Shown piece by piece: positions 34,731 to 43,964 of a stretch of 64,000 bases of DNA. Both the position numbers and the translations under genes were made by a program. Origin of the DNA: JAWXBR01 sp046595995 (lineage in GTDB: Bacteria; Bacteroidota; Ignavibacteria; Kapaibacteriales; Kapaibacteriaceae); assembly GCA_046595995.1 (NCBI GenBank), contig JBKJNB010000083.1, positions 71,594 to 135,593 on the forward strand, given 5' to 3'. The notes below the pieces were generated by a model. It was not told the origin of the DNA. It worked only from the letters and a program-made list of their open reading frames with translations, and searched no databases. Numbering within the stretch: the first letter of the stretch is position 1; each line of letters opens with the position of its first letter.

Positions 34731-37094
34731 ATGGCCGAAAAGGTCGTCAGGATTTACCTTCGCCCATGGTGCTGTCTACTGGCACTGGTGGTGTTGTGTT
34801 CTTCTCTTTCGTCGGCGCAGACGCCGACTCGCACAGAGCCTGCAAACACGCTCGGGCGCACCCCGTCCAAGCCAGTGTTTCCGGATGAATTTTCTGACCT
34901 CGACGAGGTTTCGTCACTGTCTGCTGGCAAGTGGACCGACGACGTGGTTAATCGTCTTGAACGCGCTCGTCAGCTCTATCTCAAGGCTCTCACCTTCCTC
35001 GAACAGAAGGACACCGCAGCAGCAGCCACTCAGTTCGAGCTTTCAATTGTCATCCTCAACGAACTCGCAACATTTCCGCGTATCGAGGAAAACACCGACT
35101 TCACCGACTTGGCGCAGTCCATAATAGAAGACTACGAATCGTACGTTCAGAGCATTGACAACCTCGGTGAGAACTCATCAGTTTTCATCCTTCGGCAGCG
35201 TCTTTTCCAAGAAGTTGAATCTGCTCGTACGAAGGTCGAGCCCATTCTTATCCCCGCGCCAGCAGCCCCAGAGAATCAGCCAGCCACGACTATTCCCCTG
35301 CCCTTTAATGAGCCAGTACAGAAGAACATCGCTTTTCTGACCTCAGGCAAGGGACGTCCGTTCATGAAACGCTGTCTCGAGCGTAGCGGGCGTTGGTTTG
35401 GCATGCTCAAGCGCGTTGCCAAGGAAGAGAACATGCCAGAGGAAATCGTTCACCTGGCCATGATCGAGTCTGCACTGAACCCAAATGCAGTGTCTTGGGC
35501 CAAGGCTGTAGGCATGTGGCAATTCATACAGCCCACCGGCGAACAGTATGAGCTTGATGTCACGTTCTGGAAGGACGAACGCCGCGATCCTGAGAAGGCA
35601 ACGCGTGCTGCAATGAACTTCCTGAAGGATCTCTATGGTGAACTCGGTGATTGGCACCTAGCACTAGCGGCTTACAACTGCGGCGCAGGCGGCGTACGTC
35701 GAAGCATGCGCAAGGCGGGCGTTGAAAAGGGATCGTTCTGGGATATCAGAGAAAAGCTCCCTCGAGAAACGCGGCACTACGTACCACTCTACATCGCAAC
35801 GGCAATCGTAGCGATGAACCGTACGCAGTATGGCTTCCCTGACGACTCATTGCAATTCCATCCAACGTACGAATACGAGACCTTCACTGTCGCAGAGCCT
35901 GTGAACCTTGCAGCATTGGCGACCTGCGCTGGAATTACAACCGATTCTCTTCGCGCACTGAACCCAGAGCTTGTGCGCACATGCACTCCACCGAACGTGC
36001 GCTATGCACTCAAGGTACCCAAGGGTACAGTGGGTCTTACAACGCAGCGGTTCGCAGCTCTAACTGACGATGAAAAACGTCCATGGATGAACCACGTCGT
36101 GTCGCGTGGCGAAACACTGGCGAGCATTGCGCGGCGCTATAACGTGAGCGCAGCAGATGTCGCCAGCGTAAACGGACTCAAAGGATATAAGGCAAAGGTT
36201 CGAAGGGGCGCCTCGCTTCGCATTCCGGTCGGCGGATCGTCTTCCAACAGCCTGGTAGCAGTCCCGCCTACACAGACCGTTTCGCCCGCAGCAGTGGTGC
36301 CGGCAACGGCAACAAATACACAAGCCGCAATTGCGCGGTCTGGTGTATCGACACACATTGTTGGAAGTGGCGACAACCTCTACACCGTTTCGCAACGCTA
36401 TGGTGTACGCATAACAGACCTTCGCAACTGGAATAATCTGCCGTACGACAAAGAGAGCGTCCATGTCGGCGATACGCTCATCGTTGCCCGCACCGATCAA
36501 GCCGATCTTACAACAATGGCAGCATCGATTGAGCGCATTCGCGTGGCACGAAACGTTTCCCACACAGTAACACGCGGCGAATCTCTGGCATCGATTGCCT
36601 CGCTGTACGGTACGTCAATGGATCGTATCCGCGAGCTGAATAGCCTCAAGAAGAAGGCACCAATTAAAGCCGGCAAGAAGCTTACGATTGAGACTTCACT
36701 ATCGAAGAGCGAAGTCGCAACCATTACACGTATCGCCCCCTCTGGCAAGCCCCTTGTCCACAAGGTCAAAACAGGCGAAAGCCTAGGCTCGATCTCAGCG
36801 CTGTACGGCGTTGACGAAGGTGACCTGCGTCGCTGGAACAGCGATGTTGTAGAGGGCACAACGGTGTTCGCGAGTACGAAGCTGAAGGTGTACGGTGCTC
36901 AAACATCCTCGAAAGGCAGTGATGCTTCGAGTACAGCCAAGAAGCTTCCCAAGACCTACAAGGTGCGACGTGGCGATACTGTCTCCGATATCGCCGACAA
37001 GTTTGGTGTGTCGGTAGAGACACTTCGACGCAAGAATCCGTCGTTGCGCACGTCGGATGCGGTCCGCACCGGACAAAAGGTCCGTCTGCAGTAG
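34731..37094 (+). CDS. LysM-rich lytic transglycosylase (MltD-like)
   Basis: 787 residues from ATG 34731 behind GGGAGG. The signal peptide ends SSLSSAQ. The SLT domain (about 215-370) has the catalytic glutamate in MIESALNPNAVSWAKAVGMW, plus FIQPTGEQYEL and LAAYNCGAGGVRR. After a degenerate LysM-like segment there are five LysM repeats (HVVSRGETLASIARRYNVS, HIVGSGDNLYTVSQRYGV, HTVTRGESLASIASLYGT, HKVKTGESLGSISALYGV, YKVRRGDTVSDIADKFGV). It cleaves peptidoglycan glycan strands in the periplasm. The N-terminal 200 residues include a helical region (RARQLYLKALTFLEQKDTAA) not seen in plain MltD. Confidence 0.92.
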   Translation: MAEKVVRIYLRPWCCLLALVVLCSSLSSAQTPTRTEPANTLGRTPSKPVFPDEFSDLDEVSSLSAGKWTDDVVNRLERARQLYLKALTFLEQKDTAAAATQFELSIVILNELATFPRIEENTDFTDLAQSIIEDYESYVQSIDNLGENSSVFILRQRLFQEVESARTKVEPILIPAPAAPENQPATTIPLPFNEPVQKNIAFLTSGKGRPFMKRCLERSGRWFGMLKRVAKEENMPEEIVHLAMIESALNPNAVSWAKAVGMWQFIQPTGEQYELDVTFWKDERRDPEKATRAAMNFLKDLYGELGDWHLALAAYNCGAGGVRRSMRKAGVEKGSFWDIREKLPRETRHYVPLYIATAIVAMNRTQYGFPDDSLQFHPTYEYETFTVAEPVNLAALATCAGITTDSLRALNPELVRTCTPPNVRYALKVPKGTVGLTTQRFAALTDDEKRPWMNHVVSRGETLASIARRYNVSAADVASVNGLKGYKAKVRRGASLRIPVGGSSSNSLVAVPPTQTVSPAAVVPATATNTQAAIARSGVSTHIVGSGDNLYTVSQRYGVRITDLRNWNNLPYDKESVHVGDTLIVARTDQADLTTMAASIERIRVARNVSHTVTRGESLASIASLYGTSMDRIRELNSLKKKAPIKAGKKLTIETSLSKSEVATITRIAPSGKPLVHKVKTGESLGSISALYGVDEGDLRRWNSDVVEGTTVFASTKLKVYGAQTSSKGSDASSTAKKLPKTYKVRRGDTVSDIADKFGVSVETLRRKNPSLRTSDAVRTGQKVRLQ

Positions 37095-37118
37095 TAAAGC
37101 GTCGTAAATTGCAAGTTC

Positions 37119-38099
37119 ATGCGCGCCATCATCCCCGTAGCAGGTATCGGTACACGTCTTCGACCGCACACATTTACGCTCCCCAAGGTTCTGGTTAATG
37201 TTGCAGGCAAGCCCATACTGGGCCATATTCTGGACACCCTAGTTGCCCAGAACGTAAACTCTGCAACTATCATCACCGGTTACAAGGGTGAGCTCGTTGA
37301 AGACTATGTTCGAAGTAACTATACACTCGACTGCACCTTCGTTGTGCAGGAGGAGATGCTTGGGCTCGGACACGCCATATGGACCGCTCGTGAAACACTT
37401 GGCGAAGAGCCTGCGCTAATTATTCTTGGCGACACTGTATTTGACGTCGATCTCTCCGGACTGGAGACGTCGGCGTTTTCTTCGTTAGGCGTGAAGCACG
37501 TCGAAGACCCGCGTCGCTTTGGTGTTGTGATTACTGATGGCGGATTCGTAACGCGCCTGGTGGAGAAGCCCGATGTACCTCTCTCTCACAATGCCCTCGT
37601 CGGACTCTACTACATCAAGAATCCTACAGTGTTGCGAACGGCGTTGGATGAACTCATCAACAATGACATGCGCTCGAAGAACGAATACCAGCTTACCGAT
37701 GCATTGCAACTGATGGTCGACCACGGAGAAAAATTTACAACGTTTACTGTCGAAGGCTGGCACGATTGCGGCAAGCCCGAAACACTTCTCGAAACAAATC
37801 GATTCCTACTCACGAAGCGTCAGAGCAGCGTGCTCTCACCTAAAGGGTGTGTGCTTGTACCGCCGGTACATCTCGATCCTACGGCTATTGTCGAACATTC
37901 AGTAATAGGCCCGTATGCGTCTGTGTCGAAGGGCGCCGTTGTGCGCAACAGCATTGTACGCGACAGCATTATCTCCGACAATGCCACAGTCAGCGACATT
38001 ACTCTCGATCAATCCATCATCGGCGAGAACGCCGAAGTCAGCGGACGTTTTGCATCCATCAACATCGGCGACGCCAGCGTCGTCCGTCTAAGTCAATAG
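37119..38099 (+). CDS. Sugar-phosphate nucleotidyltransferase with left-handed beta-helix tail
   Basis: 326 residues. The N-terminal nucleotidyltransferase has the signature AGIGTRLRPHTFTLPKVLVNVAGKPI, LGLGHAIWTA and the metal-binding LGDTVFDVD. Residues of about 240-326 show the hexapeptide pattern (PTAIVEHSVIGPYASVSKGAVVRNSIV) of a left-handed beta-helix. It activates a sugar phosphate to an NDP-sugar for envelope glycans. Glucose-1-phosphate thymidylyl- or uridylyl-transferase and GlmU-like activities are all possible; the sugar cannot be decided here. It starts 24 bases after the transglycosylase and 5 bases before metK, so one operon is likely. Confidence 0.88.
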   Translation: MRAIIPVAGIGTRLRPHTFTLPKVLVNVAGKPILGHILDTLVAQNVNSATIITGYKGELVEDYVRSNYTLDCTFVVQEEMLGLGHAIWTARETLGEEPALIILGDTVFDVDLSGLETSAFSSLGVKHVEDPRRFGVVITDGGFVTRLVEKPDVPLSHNALVGLYYIKNPTVLRTALDELINNDMRSKNEYQLTDALQLMVDHGEKFTTFTVEGWHDCGKPETLLETNRFLLTKRQSSVLSPKGCVLVPPVHLDPTAIVEHSVIGPYASVSKGAVVRNSIVRDSIISDNATVSDITLDQSIIGENAEVSGRFASINIGDASVVRLSQ

Positions 38100-38104
38100 A
38101 ACCC

Positions 38105-39250
38105 ATGAGCAGTTATATCTTCACGTCTGAGTCTGTTAGCGAAGGTCATCCGGATAAAATTTGCGACCAGGTATCCGACGCGGTACTCGATCGCGTTCTT
38201 GCAGCAGACCCCATGGGTCGCGTTGCGTGTGAATGTTTTGCAGCCACAGGCATGATCCTGGTCGGTGGCGAAATCACAACAACAACGTACATCGATTTAC
38301 CTGAGTTGGTTCGCGGTGTAATTCGCGATATCGGGTACACGCGCGCAGAGTATCGCTTCGATGCCGACTCCTGCGCAGTTATCAATGTCATCAACCGTCA
38401 GAGCCCACACATTGCCGAAGGTGTTGACACTGGTGGTGCGGGCGATCAGGGCATGATGTTCGGATATGCCACCAAGGAAACCGACGTGTATATGCCGGCT
38501 GCGTTACACTACTCACACGAGCTTATGAAGCGCCTGTCATACATCCGCAAGAACGAAGCATCACTCATGCCCTACTTGCGTCCGGATGCAAAAGCCCAAG
38601 TGTCTGTAGTCTACGGCGACAACGGTGAGATCGTTCGCGTAGATACCGTCGTCGTATCGACACAGCATGATCGTATGCCAGACGGACAAAAGAAGATTCG
38701 CGAAGACGTCATCGAACACGTGATCAAGAAAGTCATCCCTGAGCATCTCATCACATCTGAGACGAAGTACCACGTGAACCCCACTGGCATCTTTGAGATA
38801 GGGGGCCCGCATGGCGATACGGGGCTTACTGGACGCAAGATTATCGTAGACACATACGGCGGACGTGCTCCGCATGGTGGCGGCGCATTCTCGGGTAAGG
38901 ACCCAACGAAAGTTGATCGCTCTGCTGCTTATGCCGCGCGCCACATCGCCAAGAACATTGTTGCTGCGGGCGTTGCATCAGAATGCACGATTCAGGTTGC
39001 GTATGCTATTGGCGTTGCCGACCCAGTGTCTATTCACGTTGATACACATGGTACGGGCACAGTACCTGACACGGAACTGAACACCTACATTGCTAAAGAA
39101 ATTGATCTTACACCAGCCGGCATAATCAAGCGCCTCGACCTACGCCGGCCTATCTATCGTCCAACAGCTGCGTACGGCCACTTCGGACGTCCAGAGTTTC
39201 CGTGGGAGCAGCTCGAACTAGTCAACACATTCAAATCAAAATTCGCATAA
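38105..39250 (+). CDS. metK: S-adenosylmethionine synthetase
   Basis: 381 residues, the standard MetK length. The frame is open upstream into the previous gene, but MSSYIFTSESVSEGHPDKICDQ at 38105 is the canonical start with the ATP-binding HPDK. Further motifs are GAGDQGMMFGYATKET and the P-loop-like GGGAFSGKDPTKVDRSAAY. It makes SAM from methionine and ATP. With the following ahcY it forms the core of the activated-methyl cycle. No riboswitch can fit in the five bases upstream; regulation must act at an earlier promoter. Confidence 0.97.
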   Translation: MSSYIFTSESVSEGHPDKICDQVSDAVLDRVLAADPMGRVACECFAATGMILVGGEITTTTYIDLPELVRGVIRDIGYTRAEYRFDADSCAVINVINRQSPHIAEGVDTGGAGDQGMMFGYATKETDVYMPAALHYSHELMKRLSYIRKNEASLMPYLRPDAKAQVSVVYGDNGEIVRVDTVVVSTQHDRMPDGQKKIREDVIEHVIKKVIPEHLITSETKYHVNPTGIFEIGGPHGDTGLTGRKIIVDTYGGRAPHGGGAFSGKDPTKVDRSAAYAARHIAKNIVAAGVASECTIQVAYAIGVADPVSIHVDTHGTGTVPDTELNTYIAKEIDLTPAGIIKRLDLRRPIYRPTAAYGHFGRPEFPWEQLELVNTFKSKFA

Positions 39251-39260
39251 CGGAGAAGCA

Positions 39261-40763
39261 ATGGCCACAGCCACAAAAAAACTCGCCTCTAAGAAGACGA
39301 AAAAGAAAGTCGCGAAAAGCGGCAACACGAACGGCGCTGCAAACAAGAACGGCGTAGCAACGAACGGTGTGTCTAAAAACGGCGCTGCGCAAGCGTCAGC
39401 ACCTACCCCGACCGTCAAGACACGTCCTTTACCAAAGCGTGTAGGGAAAGGTCAGTTCGCACACAAGTCAGGTCAGTACTGCGTAGCAAATCTTGAGCTC
39501 GCCGAATGGGGTCGTAAAGAAATTCGCCTTGCCGAAGCAGAAATGCCGGGCCTGATGTCATTGCGTCAGGAATTCAAAGGCAAGAAGCCCCTTAAAGGTG
39601 CTCGTGTTGCGGGTTGCTTGCACATGACCATTCAAACGGCTGTGCTAATCGAAACGCTTGTTGACCTTGGTGCTGATGTAACATGGTCATCATGCAACAT
39701 CTTTTCTACACAAGACCACGCGGCGGCAGCCATTGCTGTAGCGGGTGTGCCTGTGTTTGCATGGAAGGGTATGAATGAAGAAGAGTTTGCGTGGTGCATC
39801 GAGCAGACACTATGGTTCGGTAAGGATCGCAAGCAACTGAACATGATTCTCGATGACGGCGGCGATCTCACAAACATGGTGCTCGACGAATTCCCGCAGT
39901 TAGTCAAAGGCCTTGGGGGCATCTCAGAAGAGACAACCACCGGTGTACATCGCCTTTACGAGCGCATGAAGAATGGCTCGCTTCCAGTTCCTGCAATCAA
40001 TGTAAACGACTCGGTTACGAAGTCAAAGTTCGATAACAAGTACGGCTGCAAAGAATCGCTCGTCGACGCAATCCGTCGTGCAACAGACGTAATGATGGCG
40101 GGTAAAATCGCCGTCGTCGCTGGCTATGGCGATGTCGGTAAGGGGTCTGCAGCGTCGCTGCGTGGGGCTGGTGTGCGTGTAATTGTAACGGAAATCGATC
40201 CGATTTGTGCTTTGCAGGCGGCAATGGACGGCTTCGAAGTAAAGCCGATGCTCGCCGCTGCGAAGGAAGCGGACATCATTGTTACGGCGACTGGTAACTG
40301 CGACATCATTGGTGAGAAGCACTTCAAGGCGATGAAACACAACGCGATTGTGTGCAACATCGGACACTTCGACAACGAAATCGATATGGCGTGGCTGACG
40401 AAGCATCACGGCAAGAGCCGCATTGAAGTGAAGCCACAAGTGGACATTTATACGGTCGGCAAGAAGGACATCATCGTACTTGCAGAAGGTCGTCTCGTCA
40501 ACCTTGGCTGCGCCATGGGTCACCCCTCGTTTGTTATGTCAAACTCATTCACGAACCAGGTACTGGCCCAACTTGAGTTGTATCTGCACCGTGAGCGCTA
40601 CGTCAACGAGGTGTATGTACTTCCGAAGCACCTCGACGAGAAGGTTGCGCGCCTCCACCTGGGTAAAATCGGCGTCGAGCTGGAAGTCCTGAACAAGAAG
40701 CAAGCCGACTATATCGGCGTCAGCGTCAAAGGTCCGTACAAGCCCGACTACTACCGCTACTAG
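39261..40763 (+). CDS. ahcY: S-adenosylhomocysteinase with basic N-terminal extension
   Basis: 500 residues, about 70 longer at the N-terminus than standard AhcY. Residues 1-20 are dominated by lysine (KKLASKKTKKKVAK), 21-45 repeat Asn-Gly (NTNG, NKNG, ATNG, SKNG), then TRPLPKRVGKGQ leads into the normal enzyme (QYCVANLELAEWGRKEI). NAD binding is at GYGDVGKGSAASLRGAGVRV, and the C-terminal KPDYYRY is the conserved NAD-contacting end. It removes the methylation inhibitor SAH. The ATG is 10 bases after metK behind a GGAGAAG ribosome site, so the extension seems genuinely translated. See findings. Confidence 0.96.
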   Translation: MATATKKLASKKTKKKVAKSGNTNGAANKNGVATNGVSKNGAAQASAPTPTVKTRPLPKRVGKGQFAHKSGQYCVANLELAEWGRKEIRLAEAEMPGLMSLRQEFKGKKPLKGARVAGCLHMTIQTAVLIETLVDLGADVTWSSCNIFSTQDHAAAAIAVAGVPVFAWKGMNEEEFAWCIEQTLWFGKDRKQLNMILDDGGDLTNMVLDEFPQLVKGLGGISEETTTGVHRLYERMKNGSLPVPAINVNDSVTKSKFDNKYGCKESLVDAIRRATDVMMAGKIAVVAGYGDVGKGSAASLRGAGVRVIVTEIDPICALQAAMDGFEVKPMLAAAKEADIIVTATGNCDIIGEKHFKAMKHNAIVCNIGHFDNEIDMAWLTKHHGKSRIEVKPQVDIYTVGKKDIIVLAEGRLVNLGCAMGHPSFVMSNSFTNQVLAQLELYLHRERYVNEVYVLPKHLDEKVARLHLGKIGVELEVLNKKQADYIGVSVKGPYKPDYYRY

Positions 40764-40784
40764 GTCTACCGACCAACATTTTTT

Positions 40785-40826
40785 GAGGCCTGTCAAACAC
40801 CCCACTGGGTCGGTTTGACAGGCCTC
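40785..40826. terminator. Strong hairpin after ahcY
   Basis: GAGGCCTGTCAAAC (40785-40798) pairs perfectly with GTTTGACAGGCCTC (40813-40826) around a 14-base loop. T-runs flank both sides (CATTTTTT before, ATTATTT after), so it could stop transcription in both directions and separates the metK-ahcY operon from the next gene. Confidence 0.8.
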
Positions 40827-40917
40827 ATTATTTAGGGAACACGGTTTCCACCTCGCGAGTACATCCGCCCGTTCCAGGGGACGATGTTCACATAATTCAC
40901 ACGTTAGGGAGACCGCG

Positions 40918-41418
40918 ATGAAGTTTAGAGCCATTTTTCTAGCCGGACTGGCTGTTGTTGCTTTCGCAGCATGCAACAAGACAGAAGCAGACAAGACCTA
41001 TGATGATAAAATCGACGCATCTAAAGACTCGATTGACGCTGCTGCAGATCGTGCAAAAGCGGCACTAGATGCCGAACGCGACGCTTATTACGCAGACGTT
41101 GACGCACGCATGGACCGTATGAACTTGTACCTCGACTCGCTCGAAACAGAATACAACAAGTCCAAGGGCAAAGCCAAGGTTCAGATCCGCCAGCGCATTT
41201 CCGGCATTACTGCTGTGCGTGACACAATGCGTATTTGGTACGTCGACCTAAAGGGCAGCGACCGCGAAGTATACGTTATCAAGCGTCGCCGTTTCGACTC
41301 AATCATGGATGCAGAAAACACGCGGAACAATTTCTGGGATAAGAACAGAAACTTCCAGCCCCAACCAGTAGATGGCGCAGCCGATGGTGTGAAACTCGCA
41401 CCCAACAAGAACAAATAG
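40918..41418 (+). CDS. Unidentified small helical lipoprotein
   Basis: 166 residues. The lipoprotein signal ends VAFAAC (Cys19), and the ribosome site AGGGAG is well placed. From about 20 to 125 the sequence is highly charged and helical (DAAADRAKAALDAERDAYYADVDARM) and likely a coiled coil; the C-terminal 25 residues are Pro/Asn-rich. It is reminiscent of small, abundant envelope lipoproteins but matches no family I can name. A 50-residue membrane protein follows after 29 bases. Confidence 0.8.
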   Translation: MKFRAIFLAGLAVVAFAACNKTEADKTYDDKIDASKDSIDAAADRAKAALDAERDAYYADVDARMDRMNLYLDSLETEYNKSKGKAKVQIRQRISGITAVRDTMRIWYVDLKGSDREVYVIKRRRFDSIMDAENTRNNFWDKNRNFQPQPVDGAADGVKLAPNKNK

Positions 41419-41447
41419 TCTAACTACACATCATCTAGGAGAACGCC

Positions 41448-41600
41448 ATGTTGTGGACCATATTCATCGTACTTATTGTTCTTTGGGCAATTGGATTCAT
41501 CGGCTTTAGTTCAGTTGGTTGGTACATCCACCTACTGCTCATTCTCGCCGTTGGCCTTCTGCTCATCCGCCTGATCCAAGGTCGAAACCCGCTCAAGTAA
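41448..41600 (+). CDS. lmo0937-family small membrane protein
   Basis: 50 residues (MLWTIFIVLIVLWAIGFIGF, then a second helix and LIRLIQGRNPLK). The start follows a good ribosome site (TAGGAGA). This matches the short two-helix lmo0937-type family found in many bacteria, whose function is unknown; members tend to be stress-associated. It sits between a lipoprotein gene and a terminator, suggesting a two-gene envelope-stress transcript. Confidence 0.85.
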   Translation: MLWTIFIVLIVLWAIGFIGFSSVGWYIHLLLILAVGLLLIRLIQGRNPLK

Positions 41601-41613
41601 CCAAGCATGTAAA

Positions 41614-41651
41614 GAAAAAGCCCGATCGCTTCGCAGTGGTCGGGCTTTTTC
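41614..41651 (+). terminator. Rho-independent terminator
   Basis: GAAAAAGCCCGATC (41614-41627) pairs with GGTCGGGCTTTTTC (41638-41651), ending in a run of T. This is a classic intrinsic terminator for the lipoprotein and lmo0937-type pair. Confidence 0.9.
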
Positions 41652-41687
41652 TTGACTAAATTCGCCCACAACATTATTAGGTTTCCA

Positions 41688-43247
41688 ATGCGCCAACTGT
41701 TTCTATGTATCGCACTTGTAGCTGCGAACCTTTCGGTCTCCACTGCCCAAGTAACCACCTCTTACAGCCTCGACCCAAATTTTGGTCTGAACGGTAAGCG
41801 CATATTCGGCTTCGCTGGCTCCTCTAATGATCAGCCTATGTTGTTGACGTCTTTGGCAGACGGGACTATACTGGTTGGCGGCACGACATCCCTTTCCGAT
41901 AATGGCGGACAAATCTCCATGGCAAAGGTTGAGACGGATGGAACACCCGTCACCACGTTTGGTGTGGGCGGCAAGGTGGAGTATCGATCCACGTTACGTT
42001 CTTACGCTAATGATTGGGCAATCCAACCTGATGGCAAGATCGTTGTAGCGGGTGTCTACTGGGCAAGCAATTCCGGTAGCGGTATCACTCCTGGAGTTTA
42101 TCGTTTCAACGCCAATGGCAGTATCGATACGACATTCGCCAACAATGGGACGTTCTTCAAGCGATTCGACCCAACGTCGGGTGGTTCCCTTCATGGCGTA
42201 CACCTGCTTGCCGATGGCCGTATCGTCGTTGTTGGCTTTTCCAGAGGGAATATCAATGGTGGCCGAAACGCACTCGGTCTAATGCGCCTAATGCCAAACG
42301 GCTCCCTCGATTCTACTTTCGGAACTAATGGCACACTACAGATTGGGTCAGTCAACGGGACATACATCGGTTCCCTTCTACAGGGTCGGAACCAGCTCAT
42401 TGTCGCGTTTTGCTACCAAAAGGCTAGTGGATCTGAGCAATACTATATAGCTCGGATAGACAGTGCTGGCACGGTGTTACGTGATGCCGAGGGACTTGCT
42501 GATGCAACCTTCCTACCAGGCAAGACTTTCTCAATGCTACAACAATCAGACGGCAAGGTTGTAATAATCGGCACGAATACAGGGGCAAGCCCCTTGTCGA
42601 TGATGCAGGTCGTTCGTATAGACACAGCTCGGTTACGCCGAGACTCGACCTTCGGTACTGCAGGCGTTGCCCGATTCGGTTCAGGCACCGTAGACGTGTC
42701 TGGTTTGGGTGGATGTATTATGCCCGACGGCTCAATTATGGTTGGCGGCTCGTGGACTGAAGGCTCCGGCCTTTCAGCAATCGGCAAACTTACTTCTAAC
42801 GGTCAAGTCGTGGAGTCCTTCGGCACACAAGGCGTTATGCGTCTGGACCTCAACGGCAACACCGGTACGCAGAGCGTCGTGCGTTTGATGCCCGCAGGAG
42901 GTACTTCTATTTTCGGACTTGCATCGGACGCCTCATCAGGTGGGGGTGATATGGTGCTGTTCCGCATGACTGAGGTTACTGTCGGTGTAAATGAAGAGCA
43001 TTCACCAGCAGCATCAATCGTTGTAGGTTCAACCGACGCTCCGTCATTAGAGGTCACGACGACCCAAGCAGGCAACGTTCACATTAGCATGTACGACTTG
43101 GCAGGCCGCATTGTCATTTCTCAAACCATGGAAGTATCAGCGGGGCGACATCATGTACCTATGCGTGCTATACCTTCAGGCGCATACATACTGAATGTCA
43201 ATACACCTACTTGGTCACGCACTGTACCTTTTATGGTAGCCCGGTGA
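41688..43247 (+). CDS. Secreted beta-propeller (delta-60 repeat) protein, probable T9SS cargo
   Basis: 519 residues from ATG 41688, which opens a signal peptide ending NLSVSTAQ. Residues 25-430 hold repeats of the delta-60 type, each with a pattern like QPDGKIVVAG and a partner such as NANGSIDTTFANNGTF or MPNGSLDSTFGTNGTL, at least seven in number; they should fold as a propeller. The C-terminal 75 residues (LEVTTTQAGNVHISMYDLAG, PSGAYILNVN) are a type IX sorting domain. Surface-exposed; ligand unknown. It is the third such cargo protein from the left. Confidence 0.85.
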   Translation: MRQLFLCIALVAANLSVSTAQVTTSYSLDPNFGLNGKRIFGFAGSSNDQPMLLTSLADGTILVGGTTSLSDNGGQISMAKVETDGTPVTTFGVGGKVEYRSTLRSYANDWAIQPDGKIVVAGVYWASNSGSGITPGVYRFNANGSIDTTFANNGTFFKRFDPTSGGSLHGVHLLADGRIVVVGFSRGNINGGRNALGLMRLMPNGSLDSTFGTNGTLQIGSVNGTYIGSLLQGRNQLIVAFCYQKASGSEQYYIARIDSAGTVLRDAEGLADATFLPGKTFSMLQQSDGKVVIIGTNTGASPLSMMQVVRIDTARLRRDSTFGTAGVARFGSGTVDVSGLGGCIMPDGSIMVGGSWTEGSGLSAIGKLTSNGQVVESFGTQGVMRLDLNGNTGTQSVVRLMPAGGTSIFGLASDASSGGGDMVLFRMTEVTVGVNEEHSPAASIVVGSTDAPSLEVTTTQAGNVHISMYDLAGRIVISQTMEVSAGRHHVPMRAIPSGAYILNVNTPTWSRTVPFMVAR

Positions 43248-43253
43248 AGCGGG

Positions 43254-43907
43254 TCAGCCGGACTTCGTTGAATGCCCTGTCTTCTCGGTCAGCAGCATGA
43301 TCGTAAGGTGGTCTAACTTTTCTGTCAGGAGCTGGACTTCGATTTCGGCCTTCAGGTTGACCTTGTAGTCGTTCTTTGCGCGCGCGCGATCCTTTGCTTC
43401 CTGCCGATTCTGGCTCATCAGAATAATGGGCGCCTGTAGTGCAGCCAGGCAAGAGAGGATGAGGTTCAGGAATGTAAACGGATACTTGTCGAATGTAAAC
43501 ATCAAGGTGTTCGCCACGACCCAAACACCGATGAAGCACATGTATATCGCAATGAAGCCCCAACTACCACCAATCCAAGCAACCCTATCTGCTAGTCGTG
43601 AGCCAAGCGAGTCTTTCGCTTTCTTATCACGCGCTTCCTCTTTGTCCTCTTCGGCCGTTGGCGCGTCATTGATGAGCTCGTTGCCTAGGAGTGCATCGAC
43701 AACCTCTCTCTCGGTAGTAGTTAGCTCTCTTTTACCGACGGCTTCGCGTAGTAATTGCTCAACGCGCTTCGCCTCATACTTGGCAAGTTCAGAACGGAGA
43801 ATTTTACTCTCATTGTCGAAAAGAGGATTTTCTTCGCGTACAAAACGGAAGACGGTAGGCGGAATGCAAACGCCTGGTACTTGTTCGTCGTGAGGTCTGC
43901 GATGCAT
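43254..43907 (-). CDS. DUF1003 membrane protein
   Basis: 217 residues from ATG 43907 (an upstream TTG at 43922 adds five). The C-terminal half carries the DUF1003 pattern: GSWGFIAIYMCFIGVWVVANT, PFTFLNLILSCLAALQAPIILMSQNRQ, KAEIEVQLLTEKLDHL, with two membrane helices. The N-terminal 100 residues are acidic and helical (LRSELAKYEAKRVEQLL). Function is unknown, with no conserved catalytic residues. It is convergent with the propeller gene, 6 bases away. Confidence 0.88.
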   Translation of the reverse strand: MHRRPHDEQVPGVCIPPTVFRFVREENPLFDNESKILRSELAKYEAKRVEQLLREAVGKRELTTTEREVVDALLGNELINDAPTAEEDKEEARDKKAKDSLGSRLADRVAWIGGSWGFIAIYMCFIGVWVVANTLMFTFDKYPFTFLNLILSCLAALQAPIILMSQNRQEAKDRARAKNDYKVNLKAEIEVQLLTEKLDHLTIMLLTEKTGHSTKSG

Positions 43908-43964
43908 AAACGTTCTTAGCAAGGGGCTGCCTGCACGAAACGCGCAGGCAGTGGGCTATGACTT

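Noticed and set aside
38100..38104. SAM riboswitch for metK
   Set aside because: Only five bases separate metK from the previous gene, and no riboswitch-like structure is present.
37847..38104. metK extension upstream
   Set aside because: It is another reading frame of the nucleotidyltransferase gene; the conserved MetK start is at 38105.
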